Assembly (NCBI RefSeq): GCF_029193575.1
Contig: NZ_JARGCS010000037.1
Span: 1 to 64,000 of the forward strand
Source: Pseudomonas entomophila
GTDB lineage: Bacteria > Pseudomonadota > Gammaproteobacteria > Pseudomonadales > Pseudomonadaceae
DNA: 64,000 nucleotides
Reading direction: 5' to 3'
The notes beneath the pieces were generated by a model. It was given only the letters and a program-made list of their open reading frames with translations. It was not told the origin of the DNA and ran no database searches. The translations under genes were made by a program, and so were the position numbers. Below, piece by piece: positions 32,365 through 42,077 of this stretch (the first letter of the stretch is position 1; every line of letters begins with the position of its first letter).

Positions 32365-34812
32365 TCAGAAATCGTAACTCACACTGGTGTAGTAGAACGC
32401 CCCCTGCGCCCCCTCGGGGCTGGTGATCGAATACTTCGGCACCCCATACAACTGCGCGCCTTCCAGCTTGTCCGGGTGGCTGTCGAACAGGTTGATCGCG
32501 CCCACCGAGAACGTCAGCCCGAGGTCGAAGCGGTACGCCACGTCCAGGTCGGTCACCCACTGCGCGCTGAAGGTCTGGTCCAGCGCCGGGTTGGTGGCGT
32601 TGCGGTTCTGCCATTCGCCATAGCGTCGCTGGGCCACGGTCACGCTCCAGCCCTCGTACAGCCAGTTGGCGCTCAGGGTCAGCTTGTCCTTCGGGGTGCC
32701 GTCCTCGATCAGGCCCTGGGTATTGCGGCCGATGATCTGGTTGCCGGGAATGCCGCCCACATCGTCCAACCCGGTGATGCGCGTGTTGTTGCGCGCATAG
32801 CCGCCGTTCAGGTTGAGCTGGCCCCAGCGGCCCAGGTCGAGCTGGTAGTTGCCGGCCAGTTCCACGCCGTCGGTGCGGGTGTCGGCGATGTTGCTGTAGA
32901 ACGCCGCGCTCTGGATATTGGCGTAAGGCGTGCCGGCGAAGATCGGCGTGACCACCGAGGCCGGCAACTGGTCGGACAGGGTGATGCGGTTGTCGATGTC
33001 GATGCGGTAGGCGTCGAGGGTCACCGAGGCATTGGGCAGTGGGCGCCACACCAGGCCCACCGAGAAGTTGGTCGACTCCTCTGGCTTGAGCGCCTTGCCG
33101 CCGAGCAACTGCGCCTCGGGGCTGTCGGCGCGCAGGGTGCGCTGCTGCACCTCGACCCAGTTGCCGCTGCCCGGCGGCTGCTCGACCACCTGCACGCTGA
33201 ACGACGACAGCCCGCTCTGCACCAGCGAGGGCGCGCGGTAGCCGGTGCTGGCGCTGGCCCGCGCGGCGATCTGCGGGGTGAAGTCGTAGCGCACCGAGAG
33301 CTTGCCGTTGGTGGTGTCGCCGAAGTCCGAATAATGCTCGCTGCGCACCGCCAGGCCCGCCTGGAATCGCTCGGTGACCTGCGCCTCGACGTCGAAGTAG
33401 GCGCCGATCACCCGGCGGTCCAGTGACGCGGCGTCGACCTGGGTGATGCCCGAGTAGTAGCCGGGCAGGCGGCGGCCGGTGAGCGGGTCGAGGGTGTTGA
33501 ACAGCGGGCCGTTGGCCCAGCCGGCCGCATCGCCGGCGGTCAGGTCGTAGTGCTCCTTGCGCCAGGCGAGGCCGCCAGAAACGGTCAGGGGCTTGAACAG
33601 CAGGTCGGTGGCGAAGTCGCGGGTCCAGTCCAGGGTCAGGTTGGTCTGGTCGGCCTCGCGCCGGCCGGTGTAGATAGTCGACGGGCTGGCCGCGCCCCAG
33701 CTGGGGTTGATGGCGTCGCGGTCGGTGGAGTCGAGACGGTCGTTGCCGTAGTTCAGCGCCAGGTCGAACTTGCCCAGGGCCTCGTCTTCCCAGCGCAGGC
33801 CGCCGGTGGCGGCGTAGTCCTGCAGGCCGTAGCGGGTGATCGGCAGGCGCCCGTCCGGGTAGCGCGCCAGGGCCGTGCTGCCGTAGTTGCTGCGCAGGGT
33901 GGTGGGCGGGTCGAAGAAGCCCTCGGCGTCAGTGTTCTTGTGCGCGTAGGTGGCGAAGCCGTAGGCGCTCAGGCCGCCGCCCAGGCCCACCTCGGCGTTG
34001 GCGGTGAAGTTGTACTGGTCGGAGACGTTGCCCGAGCCCCAGCGCCAGTTGCGGTAGCGGTTGTTCTGCTCGCGCGGGGTGTTGATGCTGGTGGAGCCGG
34101 GGTAGAACAGGCGGTTGTCGTCGCGGGTGTCGCTGGCCGGGTCCTGGCTGCCGGCGTCGAAGGCCAGGGTGAGGAAACCGTCGTTGGGCAGGGCGAAGCC
34201 TTTCCAGCCGCTGAGTTTGCGTTGCAGGCCGTCGCCCTTGTCGTAGCCGCCGAAGCGGTAGCCGACGTTGCCGCCGTCGTCGCGCTCCTTGAGCACGATG
34301 TTGATCACCCCGGCGATGGCGTCGGAGCCGTACTGGGCGGCGGCGCCGTCACGCAGGATCTCCACCCGCTCGATGGCGGCCAGGGGAATCAGGCTGAGGT
34401 CCACCGCCGCCGCGCCGCGACCGTTGACCAGGCCCTGGCGAGTGACGTTGGCGCTGGTGTGGCGGCGCTTGCCGTTGACCAGCACCAGCACCTGGTCCGA
34501 GGCCAGGCCGCGCAGCGAGGCGCCCTGGGCGATGGAGCCGGCGAAGGCGCCCTGGGGCGCCTGTGGGAAGCTGAACGACGGCGAGAGGGCGGTGAGGGCG
34601 CTGGAAAGGTCGCTGGCGCCGGTTTCACGCAGTTGCTCGCCGCTGAGCACATCGACCGGCGCTGCGCTTTGCAGGGCGGTGACGTCGCTTCTGTGGGTGC
34701 CGACCACGACCACGGTGTCGAGGCGGTCGTTGGGTTCGGCGGCGAAAGCGGGCACGGCGAGGCCGGCGATGGCCACGGCGATGGCGCGGGCCAAGGGGGT
34801 GTGGTGGGGCAT
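32365..34812 (-). CDS. TonB-dependent outer-membrane receptor (815 aa)
   Basis: A signal peptide (MPHHTPLARAIAVAIAGLAVPAFA) is followed by a plug domain (DVLSGEQLRETGASDLSSAL, RGLASDQVLVLVNGKRRH, IPLAAIERVEILRDGAAAQYGSDAIAGVINIVL) and a 22-strand barrel ending in Phe (YYTSVSYDF), as needed for outer-membrane assembly. There is no N-terminal signalling domain, so it does not drive an ECF sigma factor. It is downstream of another TonB receptor on the same strand, with a REP pair between. Its place among sulfur genes suggests uptake of bulky organosulfur compounds; this is inference. Confidence 0.9.
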   Translation of the reverse strand: MPHHTPLARAIAVAIAGLAVPAFAAEPNDRLDTVVVVGTHRSDVTALQSAAPVDVLSGEQLRETGASDLSSALTALSPSFSFPQAPQGAFAGSIAQGASLRGLASDQVLVLVNGKRRHTSANVTRQGLVNGRGAAAVDLSLIPLAAIERVEILRDGAAAQYGSDAIAGVINIVLKERDDGGNVGYRFGGYDKGDGLQRKLSGWKGFALPNDGFLTLAFDAGSQDPASDTRDDNRLFYPGSTSINTPREQNNRYRNWRWGSGNVSDQYNFTANAEVGLGGGLSAYGFATYAHKNTDAEGFFDPPTTLRSNYGSTALARYPDGRLPITRYGLQDYAATGGLRWEDEALGKFDLALNYGNDRLDSTDRDAINPSWGAASPSTIYTGRREADQTNLTLDWTRDFATDLLFKPLTVSGGLAWRKEHYDLTAGDAAGWANGPLFNTLDPLTGRRLPGYYSGITQVDAASLDRRVIGAYFDVEAQVTERFQAGLAVRSEHYSDFGDTTNGKLSVRYDFTPQIAARASASTGYRAPSLVQSGLSSFSVQVVEQPPGSGNWVEVQQRTLRADSPEAQLLGGKALKPEESTNFSVGLVWRPLPNASVTLDAYRIDIDNRITLSDQLPASVVTPIFAGTPYANIQSAAFYSNIADTRTDGVELAGNYQLDLGRWGQLNLNGGYARNNTRITGLDDVGGIPGNQIIGRNTQGLIEDGTPKDKLTLSANWLYEGWSVTVAQRRYGEWQNRNATNPALDQTFSAQWVTDLDVAYRFDLGLTFSVGAINLFDSHPDKLEGAQLYGVPKYSITSPEGAQGAFYYTSVSYDF

Positions 34813-34842
34813 CTGGGGTTCCTGCTGAAGGTGGGTTGGATG

Positions 34843-34940
34843 GGCCGGCCCTATCGCGGGGCAAGCCCGCTCCTACAGGTACCCCGCAGTTTTCAGGGCC
34901 TGCGATAAACCTGGAGCGGGCTTGCCCCGCGATAGGGCCG
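34843..34940. repeat. REP pair (inverted)
   Basis: GGCCGGCCCTATCGCGGGGCAAGCCCGCTCCTACAGGT faces ACCTGGAGCGGGCTTGCCCCGCGATAGGGCCG. It separates two same-strand TonB receptor genes. Confidence 0.85.
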
Positions 34941-34951
34941 CAAAGGGCGAC

Positions 34952-37204
34952 TCAGAACCGGCTGGTGACACTCAACCCCACGGTGCGCGGGTCGCCGTAG
35001 GTGATCACGTACTGCCCGGCGGTGCCGTTGGGCCGGCCGTGCACCTGGTAGCGACGGTCGGTGAGGTTGTTGACGAAGCCGGTGACGCTGAGCTTGTCGT
35101 CGGCGCTGAACCAACTCAGGCGCGCGTTGGCCAGGGTGTAGTGCGGTTGGCTGAGGGTCGAATCGACGCTGCTCTGGCGGTCGGCGAGGAAGTACTCCTT
35201 GTCGCGCAAGCTCACATCGCCCCCGGCCACCACGCGCCCCGGCACATCCAGCGGCAAGGTGTAGTCGGCGCCCAGCGACACCACGTGGCGCGGCGAGCGC
35301 ACGAAACTGTTGCCGCTGTAGTCGGCGGTCACCGCCCCGGTGGTCGGGTTGACGTTCTTGAAGTCGGTGTACTCGGTGTCGAGGAACGACAACGCCGCGC
35401 GCAGGTGCAGGCGCTCGGTCGGCTGGCCTTCGATCTCCAGCTCCGCGCCCTTGACCTTGCCCTTGGCGCCGTTGGTCAGCGCGGTGGTGAGCACGCCGTT
35501 GTTGACCGTCAGCAGGTTCACCTGGATGTCCGAGTAGTCGTAGTAGAAGACGTTGGCGTTGACCGTCAGGCGGCGGTCGAACCACTCGGACTTCAGGCCC
35601 AGCTCGTAGGCGTCGAGTTCTTCCGGGTCGACCGTGGTCAACTGCGCCAGGCTGGTCGAAAGGCCGGTGTTGAAACCGCCGGAGCGGAAGCCGTGGGCGT
35701 AGCGGAAGAACACGCGCAGGTTGTCGTTGATGCGGTATTCCGGGGTCAGGTCGTAGGTCCAGGCTTCCCAGGTCTTGTCCTGCTGGCGGTTGCCGTTGGT
35801 GCCGGCGCCGGCGACCGGGATCAGCGGGCCGGCCGCGCTGGCGCGGGTCAACTGCACCAAGTCCAGGTCGATGTCCTTTTTCTCCTGGGTCCAACGCAGG
35901 CCGCCGGTGACGCTGAAGGCCTCGGTGAAGTCGTAGGTCAGGTTGCCGAACAGCGCGTAGCTGTCGGTGGCGTGGTCGAAGTCCTGGTCACGGAACGCGG
36001 TGCCGCCGACCTGGTTGGAGCCGGTGCCGTTGGGCGTCGGGCCCGGGGTGACCACGCGCAGCGCCGAGCTGTCGAGGTCTTCGTGGAAGTAGTGGGCGCC
36101 GGCCAGCCAGTGCAGCGGGCGGTCGGTCGGCGAGGCCAGGCGCAGTTCCTGGGACCACTGGCGGTAGCTGTTGTCGGTGATCGACGCGCCGTTGACCTCG
36201 TAGGGGGTGTAGTCGGCGTCGGTGGTGGAGCGGTTGCGGATGTAGTCGTAGGCGCTGATCGAGGTCAGGGTGTAGTCGCCCACGTACCAGTTCAGCGTCA
36301 GCGAGGCGCCGTCGTGGTCCAGGCGATAGTCTTCGTTGACGTTCAGCGCGATGTCGCGGCCCTCGGGGCGCTGGTAGCCGACGTTGTAGTAGCGGCCCAC
36401 CGGCAGCGAGCCGTTGCTGCCGTCGCCCTTGAACTGGCGGCTGTGGATTTTCAGCAGGGCGTCCAGGTCGGGGTTGAGCTGGGCGAGGAACTGCAGGCGG
36501 ATGGCCTTCTTGTTGACGTCGCCGTAGGTGTTGCCGTCGAAGTCGTTCTTCTGGAAACCGTCGCGCTCCTCGGAATACAGCGACACGCGCCCGGCCAGCT
36601 TCTCGTCCACCAGCGTGCCGCCGAGGGCGCCGGTGAGGATGCGTTCGTTCTTGCTGCCGAAGCCGAGGGTGCCGTAGCCGTCGGTGTCGAAAGTCGGCTT
36701 CTTCGAGATCACGTTGACCGCGCCTGCGGTGGTGTTCTTGCCATACAAGGTGCCCTGCGGCCCACGCAGGATCTCGATGCGTTCCAGGTCGAACAGCGGC
36801 CCGCCGCCGGCGATGGGCGCATTGAGGTAGACGTCGTCGGCGTAGATGCCCACCGGGTACACGGTGGCCGCCCCCGTGTCACCGGTGCCCAGGCCGCGGA
36901 TGTACCAGCGTGGGCGGCCGTCGCCGTCGGGGTTCTTGGCCGCGGCGTTGGGCACGAAGGTGGTCAGGTCGCCCATCGAGCGCACGCCGTCGGCGGTGAT
37001 CTGCGTGCCCTTGATCGCCGACACCGCGACCGGCACTTCCTGGAGGGTTTCCTCGCGGTGCTGGGCGGTGACGGTGACGGTTTCCAGAGCGGTGTCGGTC
37101 TTCTTCTCGGTGCTGGGTTCGCTGGCTGCCAGGGCCGTGTGGCTGGCACCGGACAGGAGCAGCGCGAGGCTGACCTGACGGGCCAGAGGGTTGAGCTGGT
37201 GCAT
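34952..37204 (-). CDS. TonB-dependent outer-membrane receptor (750 aa)
   Basis: Signal peptide MHQLNPLARQVSLALLLSGA...ALA, then an unusual TonB-box region (ETVTVTAQHREETLQEVPVAVSAI) and a plug with RPRWYIRGLGTGDTGAATVYPVGIYADDVY and LFDLERIEILRGPQGTLYGKNTTAGAVNVI. The barrel ends VGLSVTSRF with a terminal Phe. The family resembles the sulfate-ester or catechol receptor groups common in proteobacteria. It is directly behind a sigma-54 promoter with three tandem enhancer-like sites, so it belongs to the sulfur-starvation regulon. Confidence 0.9.
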   Translation of the reverse strand: MHQLNPLARQVSLALLLSGASHTALAASEPSTEKKTDTALETVTVTAQHREETLQEVPVAVSAIKGTQITADGVRSMGDLTTFVPNAAAKNPDGDGRPRWYIRGLGTGDTGAATVYPVGIYADDVYLNAPIAGGGPLFDLERIEILRGPQGTLYGKNTTAGAVNVISKKPTFDTDGYGTLGFGSKNERILTGALGGTLVDEKLAGRVSLYSEERDGFQKNDFDGNTYGDVNKKAIRLQFLAQLNPDLDALLKIHSRQFKGDGSNGSLPVGRYYNVGYQRPEGRDIALNVNEDYRLDHDGASLTLNWYVGDYTLTSISAYDYIRNRSTTDADYTPYEVNGASITDNSYRQWSQELRLASPTDRPLHWLAGAHYFHEDLDSSALRVVTPGPTPNGTGSNQVGGTAFRDQDFDHATDSYALFGNLTYDFTEAFSVTGGLRWTQEKKDIDLDLVQLTRASAAGPLIPVAGAGTNGNRQQDKTWEAWTYDLTPEYRINDNLRVFFRYAHGFRSGGFNTGLSTSLAQLTTVDPEELDAYELGLKSEWFDRRLTVNANVFYYDYSDIQVNLLTVNNGVLTTALTNGAKGKVKGAELEIEGQPTERLHLRAALSFLDTEYTDFKNVNPTTGAVTADYSGNSFVRSPRHVVSLGADYTLPLDVPGRVVAGGDVSLRDKEYFLADRQSSVDSTLSQPHYTLANARLSWFSADDKLSVTGFVNNLTDRRYQVHGRPNGTAGQYVITYGDPRTVGLSVTSRF

Positions 37205-37245
37205 GTGATTCTCCCCGTGTGTAAGTGTTGTTGGGGAGGGTTAGA

Positions 37246-37260
37246 GCAGGGACTGTGCCA
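37246..37260 (-). promoter_or_regulatory. Sigma-54 -24/-12 promoter of the TonB receptor gene
   Basis: On the minus strand TGGCAC-AGTCC-CTGC has a perfect -24 and one mismatch at -12 with the right spacing. The predicted start is near 37234, 30 bases before the ATG at 37204. Confidence 0.7.
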
Positions 37261-37323
37261 GCATCTATAAAGTATTGTTTTTTATTGGTTTTTCGAGTTT
37301 TTTCGGAGGCTTTTCGGCGAGGT

Positions 37324-37402
37324 TGCGGGCGGGGCAGCAAGGGGTTGTTTGTGTGGTGCTGCTGGGGCAGCAATGAGGGCAGGGGATGTTGGTGGGGCAG
37401 CA
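37324..37402. promoter_or_regulatory. Three tandem enhancer-like palindromes
   Basis: TGCGG-GCGGGG-CAGCA (37324-37339, one mismatch), TGCTG-CTGGGG-CAGCA (37357-37372, perfect) and TGTTG-GTGGGG-CAGCA (37387-37402, one mismatch) are spaced 33 and 30 bp, about three helical turns. They lie 65-155 bp upstream of the sigma-54 promoter at 37246-37260. Confidence 0.6.
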
Positions 37403-37421
37403 GTTGGGTGGGGCATTTAGC

Positions 37422-37454
37422 GCCTATCGCGGGCTTGCCCCGCGATAGGGCCGG
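37422..37454. repeat. REP hairpin
   Basis: CCTATCGCGGG-CTTG-CCCCGCGATAGGGCCGG is a compact self-paired REP between the DszB-like operon end and the enhancer sites of the TonB receptor. Confidence 0.75.
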
Positions 37455-37476
37455 CACAGCCACTGGGAATGCGAGA

Positions 37477-38535
37477 TCAGACCGCCACCCGCGAGGTCGA
37501 CCCGATCACCTTCTCCAGCACACTGAAATCGATCCACTCACGCACCTCGAAGCGGCGCGCAATGAACCCCCAGCGGTGCAGAAACTCGGTGAAGTCCTGC
37601 AACGCCTCGATCGAGCGGTTATCCAGCGTGGTACGCAGCCGTCGGTGCGCATCCTCGCCATAGGCCGTCGCCACCCAGTACTCGCTGGTGTTCAGCTCGC
37701 GGGCCAGGAAGCGCCGGGTTTCCTCGGGGTTGGCCCAGGCCCATTGCTCGGTGCGCAGCACGGTGTCGACCAGGGTCACGCTGGCCTCGAAATGCTCGCG
37801 CAGCAGGTGGCTGTCCACGGTCAGGGTGCGCGGCGTGCCGTTGTTGCTACGGATCAGCGGGTCCGGGTGGCTGCCGGTATCGACCACCACGCGCAGGCCG
37901 AACTCGTGGGCCAGGCTCACCGCGTGCGCGCCCTTTAGGAAGATCGCGTCGATGTCGCCGCGCAGCAGGCCGATCAGCTCGTTGTTGCGCCGGCTGAAGC
38001 GGCTGGTGCCCAGGCTCACCGCCGAGCCGTAGAGGTGGTGCTTGGGGTCGTCGCTGTAGGTGCCGCCGTAGGGGTAGTCGACCAGCTCCACGTCGGCCAC
38101 CGCCAGGCCCTCCAGCTTCAGCGCATTCTCCAGGCCGCGCAGGGCCTGGGCGCGGGTGAAGTCGATCTGCACGTTGGCCCACTTGGGCAGGCCGAAGCGG
38201 CGGTTCTTCAGGTCGCGGATGGTGCGCACGCCGCTTTCCTCGGTGGTGAGGATCAACTGCACCTCGTCGATCCACGACAGCCCCAGCACCCGCGTGTCGA
38301 CGCCGCTGGCGTAGGCCCACAGGGCCGGGATGCTGCCGCCGTGGCGCACCGAGTTTTGCAGGTGGTGGTCGTAGTGGGCCTCGCGCACTTCGCGTTCGCT
38401 GGATTCGCGCAACGACTGGATGTTCGTGCCGAACGGCTGGAAGGCCTGGGCCAGGCGCCCGGACTGCACGGCGATGCCGAGCCCGGTGGGCACCGGGCTG
38501 TGGGTGTACCAGAGGGTTTCCAGGGGCTTGCTCAT
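37477..38535 (-). CDS. DszB-like protein with catalytic Cys replaced by Ser (paralogue 3)
   Basis: 352 residues, starting MSKPLETLWYTHSPVPTGLG. The segment aligns with the catalytic CPVP of DszB, but the Cys is Ser13 here. The companion His54 and Arg64 (HYDHHLQNSVRHGG) are kept with their normal spacing. In Rhodococcus DszB, a Cys-to-Ser change at this position removes activity and was used for crystallography. The protein is therefore expected to bind but not cleave a sulfinate, or to use different chemistry. It overlaps the gene upstream (Cys-containing paralogue 2) by 4 bp; the two share about the same length and many blocks (RAQALRGLENALKLEGL). No signal peptide. Confidence 0.75.
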   Translation of the reverse strand: MSKPLETLWYTHSPVPTGLGIAVQSGRLAQAFQPFGTNIQSLRESSEREVREAHYDHHLQNSVRHGGSIPALWAYASGVDTRVLGLSWIDEVQLILTTEESGVRTIRDLKNRRFGLPKWANVQIDFTRAQALRGLENALKLEGLAVADVELVDYPYGGTYSDDPKHHLYGSAVSLGTSRFSRRNNELIGLLRGDIDAIFLKGAHAVSLAHEFGLRVVVDTGSHPDPLIRSNNGTPRTLTVDSHLLREHFEASVTLVDTVLRTEQWAWANPEETRRFLARELNTSEYWVATAYGEDAHRRLRTTLDNRSIEALQDFTEFLHRWGFIARRFEVREWIDFSVLEKVIGSTSRVAV

Positions 38536-39599
38536 AGGGCGATCGAAGTCCTTTCCATGGAAGGGGTGCCAGCCTGCAGGGCGTCCAGCGGGCGCCGGTC
38601 GATCCAGTCGCTGACGGCGAAACTGGCGGGGATGAAGCGCCAGCGCTTGAGGAAGTGCACGAAGTCCTGCAACGCGGCCAGGGCCTGTTCGTCCAGGCCG
38701 GTACGCAGGCGCAAGTGGGCGTCGTTGCCGTAGGCGACGCTGACCCAGTACTCGCTGCTGTTGGTCTCGCGGGCCAGGTAGCGGCGGGTTTCGTCGGGGT
38801 GCTGGTGCGCCCACTGCTCGGCGCGCAGCACGGCGGCGAGCACGGTCTCGGCCACCTGTGGGTGCTGGGCCAGCAGGTGGGCGTCCACCGCCAGGGTGCG
38901 TGGGGTGCCGTTGTTGCTGCGGATCAGCGGGTCGGGGTGGCTGCCGGTGTCGATCACCGTGTGCAGGCCAAAGGCATGGGCCAGTTGCGCGGCGCTGGCG
39001 CCCTTGAGGAAGATCGCGTCCACCTCGCCGCGCAGCAGCCCGGTCAGCTCCAGGTTGCGGCCCTCGCTCTGCGGCGCGGACACCGGCGTGCCGTCTACTT
39101 CGCGCACCGGGCGGTCGCTGAACGTGCCGGCGTAGCGGTAGTTCACCAACTGCACGTCGCCGACTTGCAGGCCTTCGAGCTTCAGGGCGTTTTCCAGGCC
39201 GCGCAGGGCCTGGGCGCGGGTGAAGTCGATCTGCGCAGAGGCCCAGTCGGGCAGGCCGAAGCGCCGCCCGGCGAGGTCCTTGACGCTGCGGATGCCGCTG
39301 TCTGGGCGGGTCAGGATCAGTTGCGCCTCATCCGCCCAGGACAGGCCGATCACCCGCGTCTCGCGGCCCTGGGCGCGGGCCCAGATGGCCGGGATGCTGC
39401 CGCCGTGACGCACCGAGTTGCGCAGGGTGTGGTCGAAGTGCGACTCGCGCACCGCCTGTTCATCGGCTTCGCGCAGCGAGCGCACGCCGGTGCCAAGGGC
39501 GGCGAGGTCGGCTTGCAGCCAGCCTTGTTGCACGGCGATGCCGAGCCCGGTGGGCACCGGGCAGCGGGTGTACCAGAGAGTATCGAGGGGTTGGCTCAT
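38532..39599 (-). CDS. DszB-like desulfinase / binding-protein-fold protein (paralogue 2, catalytic Cys present)
   Basis: 355 residues starting MSQPLDTLWYTRCPVPTGLG. Cys13, His54 and Arg64 (HFDHTLRNSVRHGG) match DszB Cys27, His60 and Arg70 in order and in the His-Arg spacing. There is no signal peptide, so it is cytosolic. It is the middle gene of a three-gene minus-strand operon: LLM monooxygenase, this protein, then the Ser variant. The expected reaction is sulfinate to sulfite plus an organic product, with the LLM enzyme generating the sulfinate. An alternative is a non-secreted binding protein, the usual database label. Confidence 0.78.
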   Translation of the reverse strand: MSQPLDTLWYTRCPVPTGLGIAVQQGWLQADLAALGTGVRSLREADEQAVRESHFDHTLRNSVRHGGSIPAIWARAQGRETRVIGLSWADEAQLILTRPDSGIRSVKDLAGRRFGLPDWASAQIDFTRAQALRGLENALKLEGLQVGDVQLVNYRYAGTFSDRPVREVDGTPVSAPQSEGRNLELTGLLRGEVDAIFLKGASAAQLAHAFGLHTVIDTGSHPDPLIRSNNGTPRTLAVDAHLLAQHPQVAETVLAAVLRAEQWAHQHPDETRRYLARETNSSEYWVSVAYGNDAHLRLRTGLDEQALAALQDFVHFLKRWRFIPASFAVSDWIDRRPLDALQAGTPSMERTSIAL

Positions 39600-39619
39600 G
39601 ATGGGCTTCCCGGCCGCGC

Positions 39620-40768
39620 TCAGGCGCTGGCCTTCAAGTGAGTGACGGAGGGTTGCTGCAGCAGCGGCAGCACTTCCTGGCCGATGCGCAGGGCCTCTTC
39701 GAGGTGCGGGTTGGCGGCCAGGATGAAGGTGGAGAAGCCGGCGTCGCGGTATTCGGCCAGGCGTTCGGCGATGTGCTGGTGGCTGCCCACCAGGCCCACG
39801 GTCGGGCCGGGCTTGGCCTTGGCGAAGCCGGCCCACAGGTTGCGCGCCAGGATCAGCTCGTCGAAGCCTTGCAGGTGCTGGTGGTAGGCCGCCTGGCGCG
39901 CGCCACCGACCGAGTCGGAACCGCTGATGAAGCCCTTGGCGGTGGCGCTGGCCTGGCCCTCCAGGCGTTCGAATTGCTGGCGCAGCTCGCGCCAGGCCTG
40001 CTCTTCGGTCTCGCGGGCGAACAGGTCCACGCGCAGGCCGAAGCGCACCGTGCGCCCTTGCTTGTCGGCCAGCTCGCGCACCCGCTCCAGGTGCGGCTTG
40101 AGTTTGTCGATCGGCTCGGCCCAGTTCAGGTACACGTCGGCGTGGCGTGCGGCCACTTCCAGTGCGGCGTCGGAGAAGCCGGAGAAGTACACGCCGGGCT
40201 TGCGCTCGTGGGCCAGGCCCGGTGGCAGGCTGCCGTGTTCCAGGCGGTAGATGTCGCCGTCGTAGGAGAATGTGTCGTGGCTCCACAGGCCTTGGATCAC
40301 GTCGAGGAACTCGCTCGTGCGCTTATAGCGCAGGTCGTGTTCGAGGAAGTCGCCGTTGGCCCGCTGGCTGGCCGGGTTGCCACCGGTGATGATGTTCCAG
40401 TCCAGGCGCCCGCCGCTGAGGTTCTGCAGGATCGCCGCCTGTTGCGCGGCATAGGCGGGCAGGGTCCAGGTGGCCTGGAAGGCGATCAGGAAGCGGATGC
40501 GCCGGGTCTCGCGGGCCAGCGCCGCGGCGGCGATCCACGGCTCGGGGCCGGTGGGCAGTAGCGCGCCCTCGAAGCCGGCGAGTTCGGCGGCCTTGGCCAC
40601 CTGGGCGATGTAGTCGATGTAGGTGAAGCCGTCGGCCTCGCCATTGGGCAGGCGGCCGGGGGCGATGTGGCCGGGGCGGTGCTGCGGGTTGCCACGGTTG
40701 TGGCGGTCGGTCGACAGCTGCGGGCCGTCGGTGCCCAACGGCAGGCGCCAGAAGAATTCGGTGGTCAT
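39620..40768 (-). CDS. LLM-class flavin-dependent monooxygenase (SsuD-like)
   Basis: 382 residues. The start MTTEFFWRLPLGTDGPQL (ATG at 40768) is set by the promoter and leader rather than the longer frame. Conserved blocks are DGFTYIDYIAQVAKAAELAG, RIRFLIAFQATW, LSGGRLDWNIITGGNPASQR, GVYFSGFSDAALEVAARHAD and LVGSHQHIAERLAEYRDAG. It resembles SsuD/alkanesulfonate monooxygenase and needs FMNH2 from a separate reductase. It is first of a sigma-54 operon with the two DszB-like genes, with 20 bp before the next start. Confidence 0.88.
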   Translation of the reverse strand: MTTEFFWRLPLGTDGPQLSTDRHNRGNPQHRPGHIAPGRLPNGEADGFTYIDYIAQVAKAAELAGFEGALLPTGPEPWIAAAALARETRRIRFLIAFQATWTLPAYAAQQAAILQNLSGGRLDWNIITGGNPASQRANGDFLEHDLRYKRTSEFLDVIQGLWSHDTFSYDGDIYRLEHGSLPPGLAHERKPGVYFSGFSDAALEVAARHADVYLNWAEPIDKLKPHLERVRELADKQGRTVRFGLRVDLFARETEEQAWRELRQQFERLEGQASATAKGFISGSDSVGGARQAAYHQHLQGFDELILARNLWAGFAKAKPGPTVGLVGSHQHIAERLAEYRDAGFSTFILAANPHLEEALRIGQEVLPLLQQPSVTHLKASA

Positions 40769-40808
40769 GGGGGCTCCTGGTAAGGAATGCGCGAATGACC
40801 GGGGTGGT

Positions 40809-40823
40809 GCAACGGCTGTGCCA
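40809..40823 (-). promoter_or_regulatory. Sigma-54 -24/-12 promoter, perfect match
   Basis: Minus-strand TGGCAC-AGCCG-TTGC fits the sigma-54 consensus without mismatch. The predicted start near 40797 leaves a 28-base leader to the LLM monooxygenase ATG at 40768. Confidence 0.85.
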
Positions 40824-40877
40824 TGGCGGGTGCGGAGCCCGTGGGGCGGGGCTTGGCGAGGCGGCGCGGGGAGCGGT

Positions 40878-40925
40878 TGCTGCTGGAGCAGCAGCGCGGC
40901 AGCAGTGGATGCTGGGGGAGCAGCA
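40878..40925. promoter_or_regulatory. Two enhancer-like palindromes upstream of the sigma-54 promoter
   Basis: TGCTG-CTGGAG-CAGCA (40878-40893) and TGCTG-GGGGAG-CAGCA (40910-40925) are both perfect to TGCTG-N6-CAGCA and are 32 bp apart. They sit 55-105 bp upstream of the promoter at 40809-40823. Confidence 0.65.
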
Positions 40926-40945
40926 GCCACCGCGGCCAGGTGGGG

Positions 40946-42046
<1,101 letters not shown>

Positions 42047-42077
42047 GCGGTGTCTCCAAAGCGTCGAGGGTGAAGGG

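Noticed and set aside
34922..37270. A 782-residue plus-strand open frame
   Set aside because: It is the mirror of the TonB receptor gene at 34952-37204, Val/Gly/Ala-rich without any domain.
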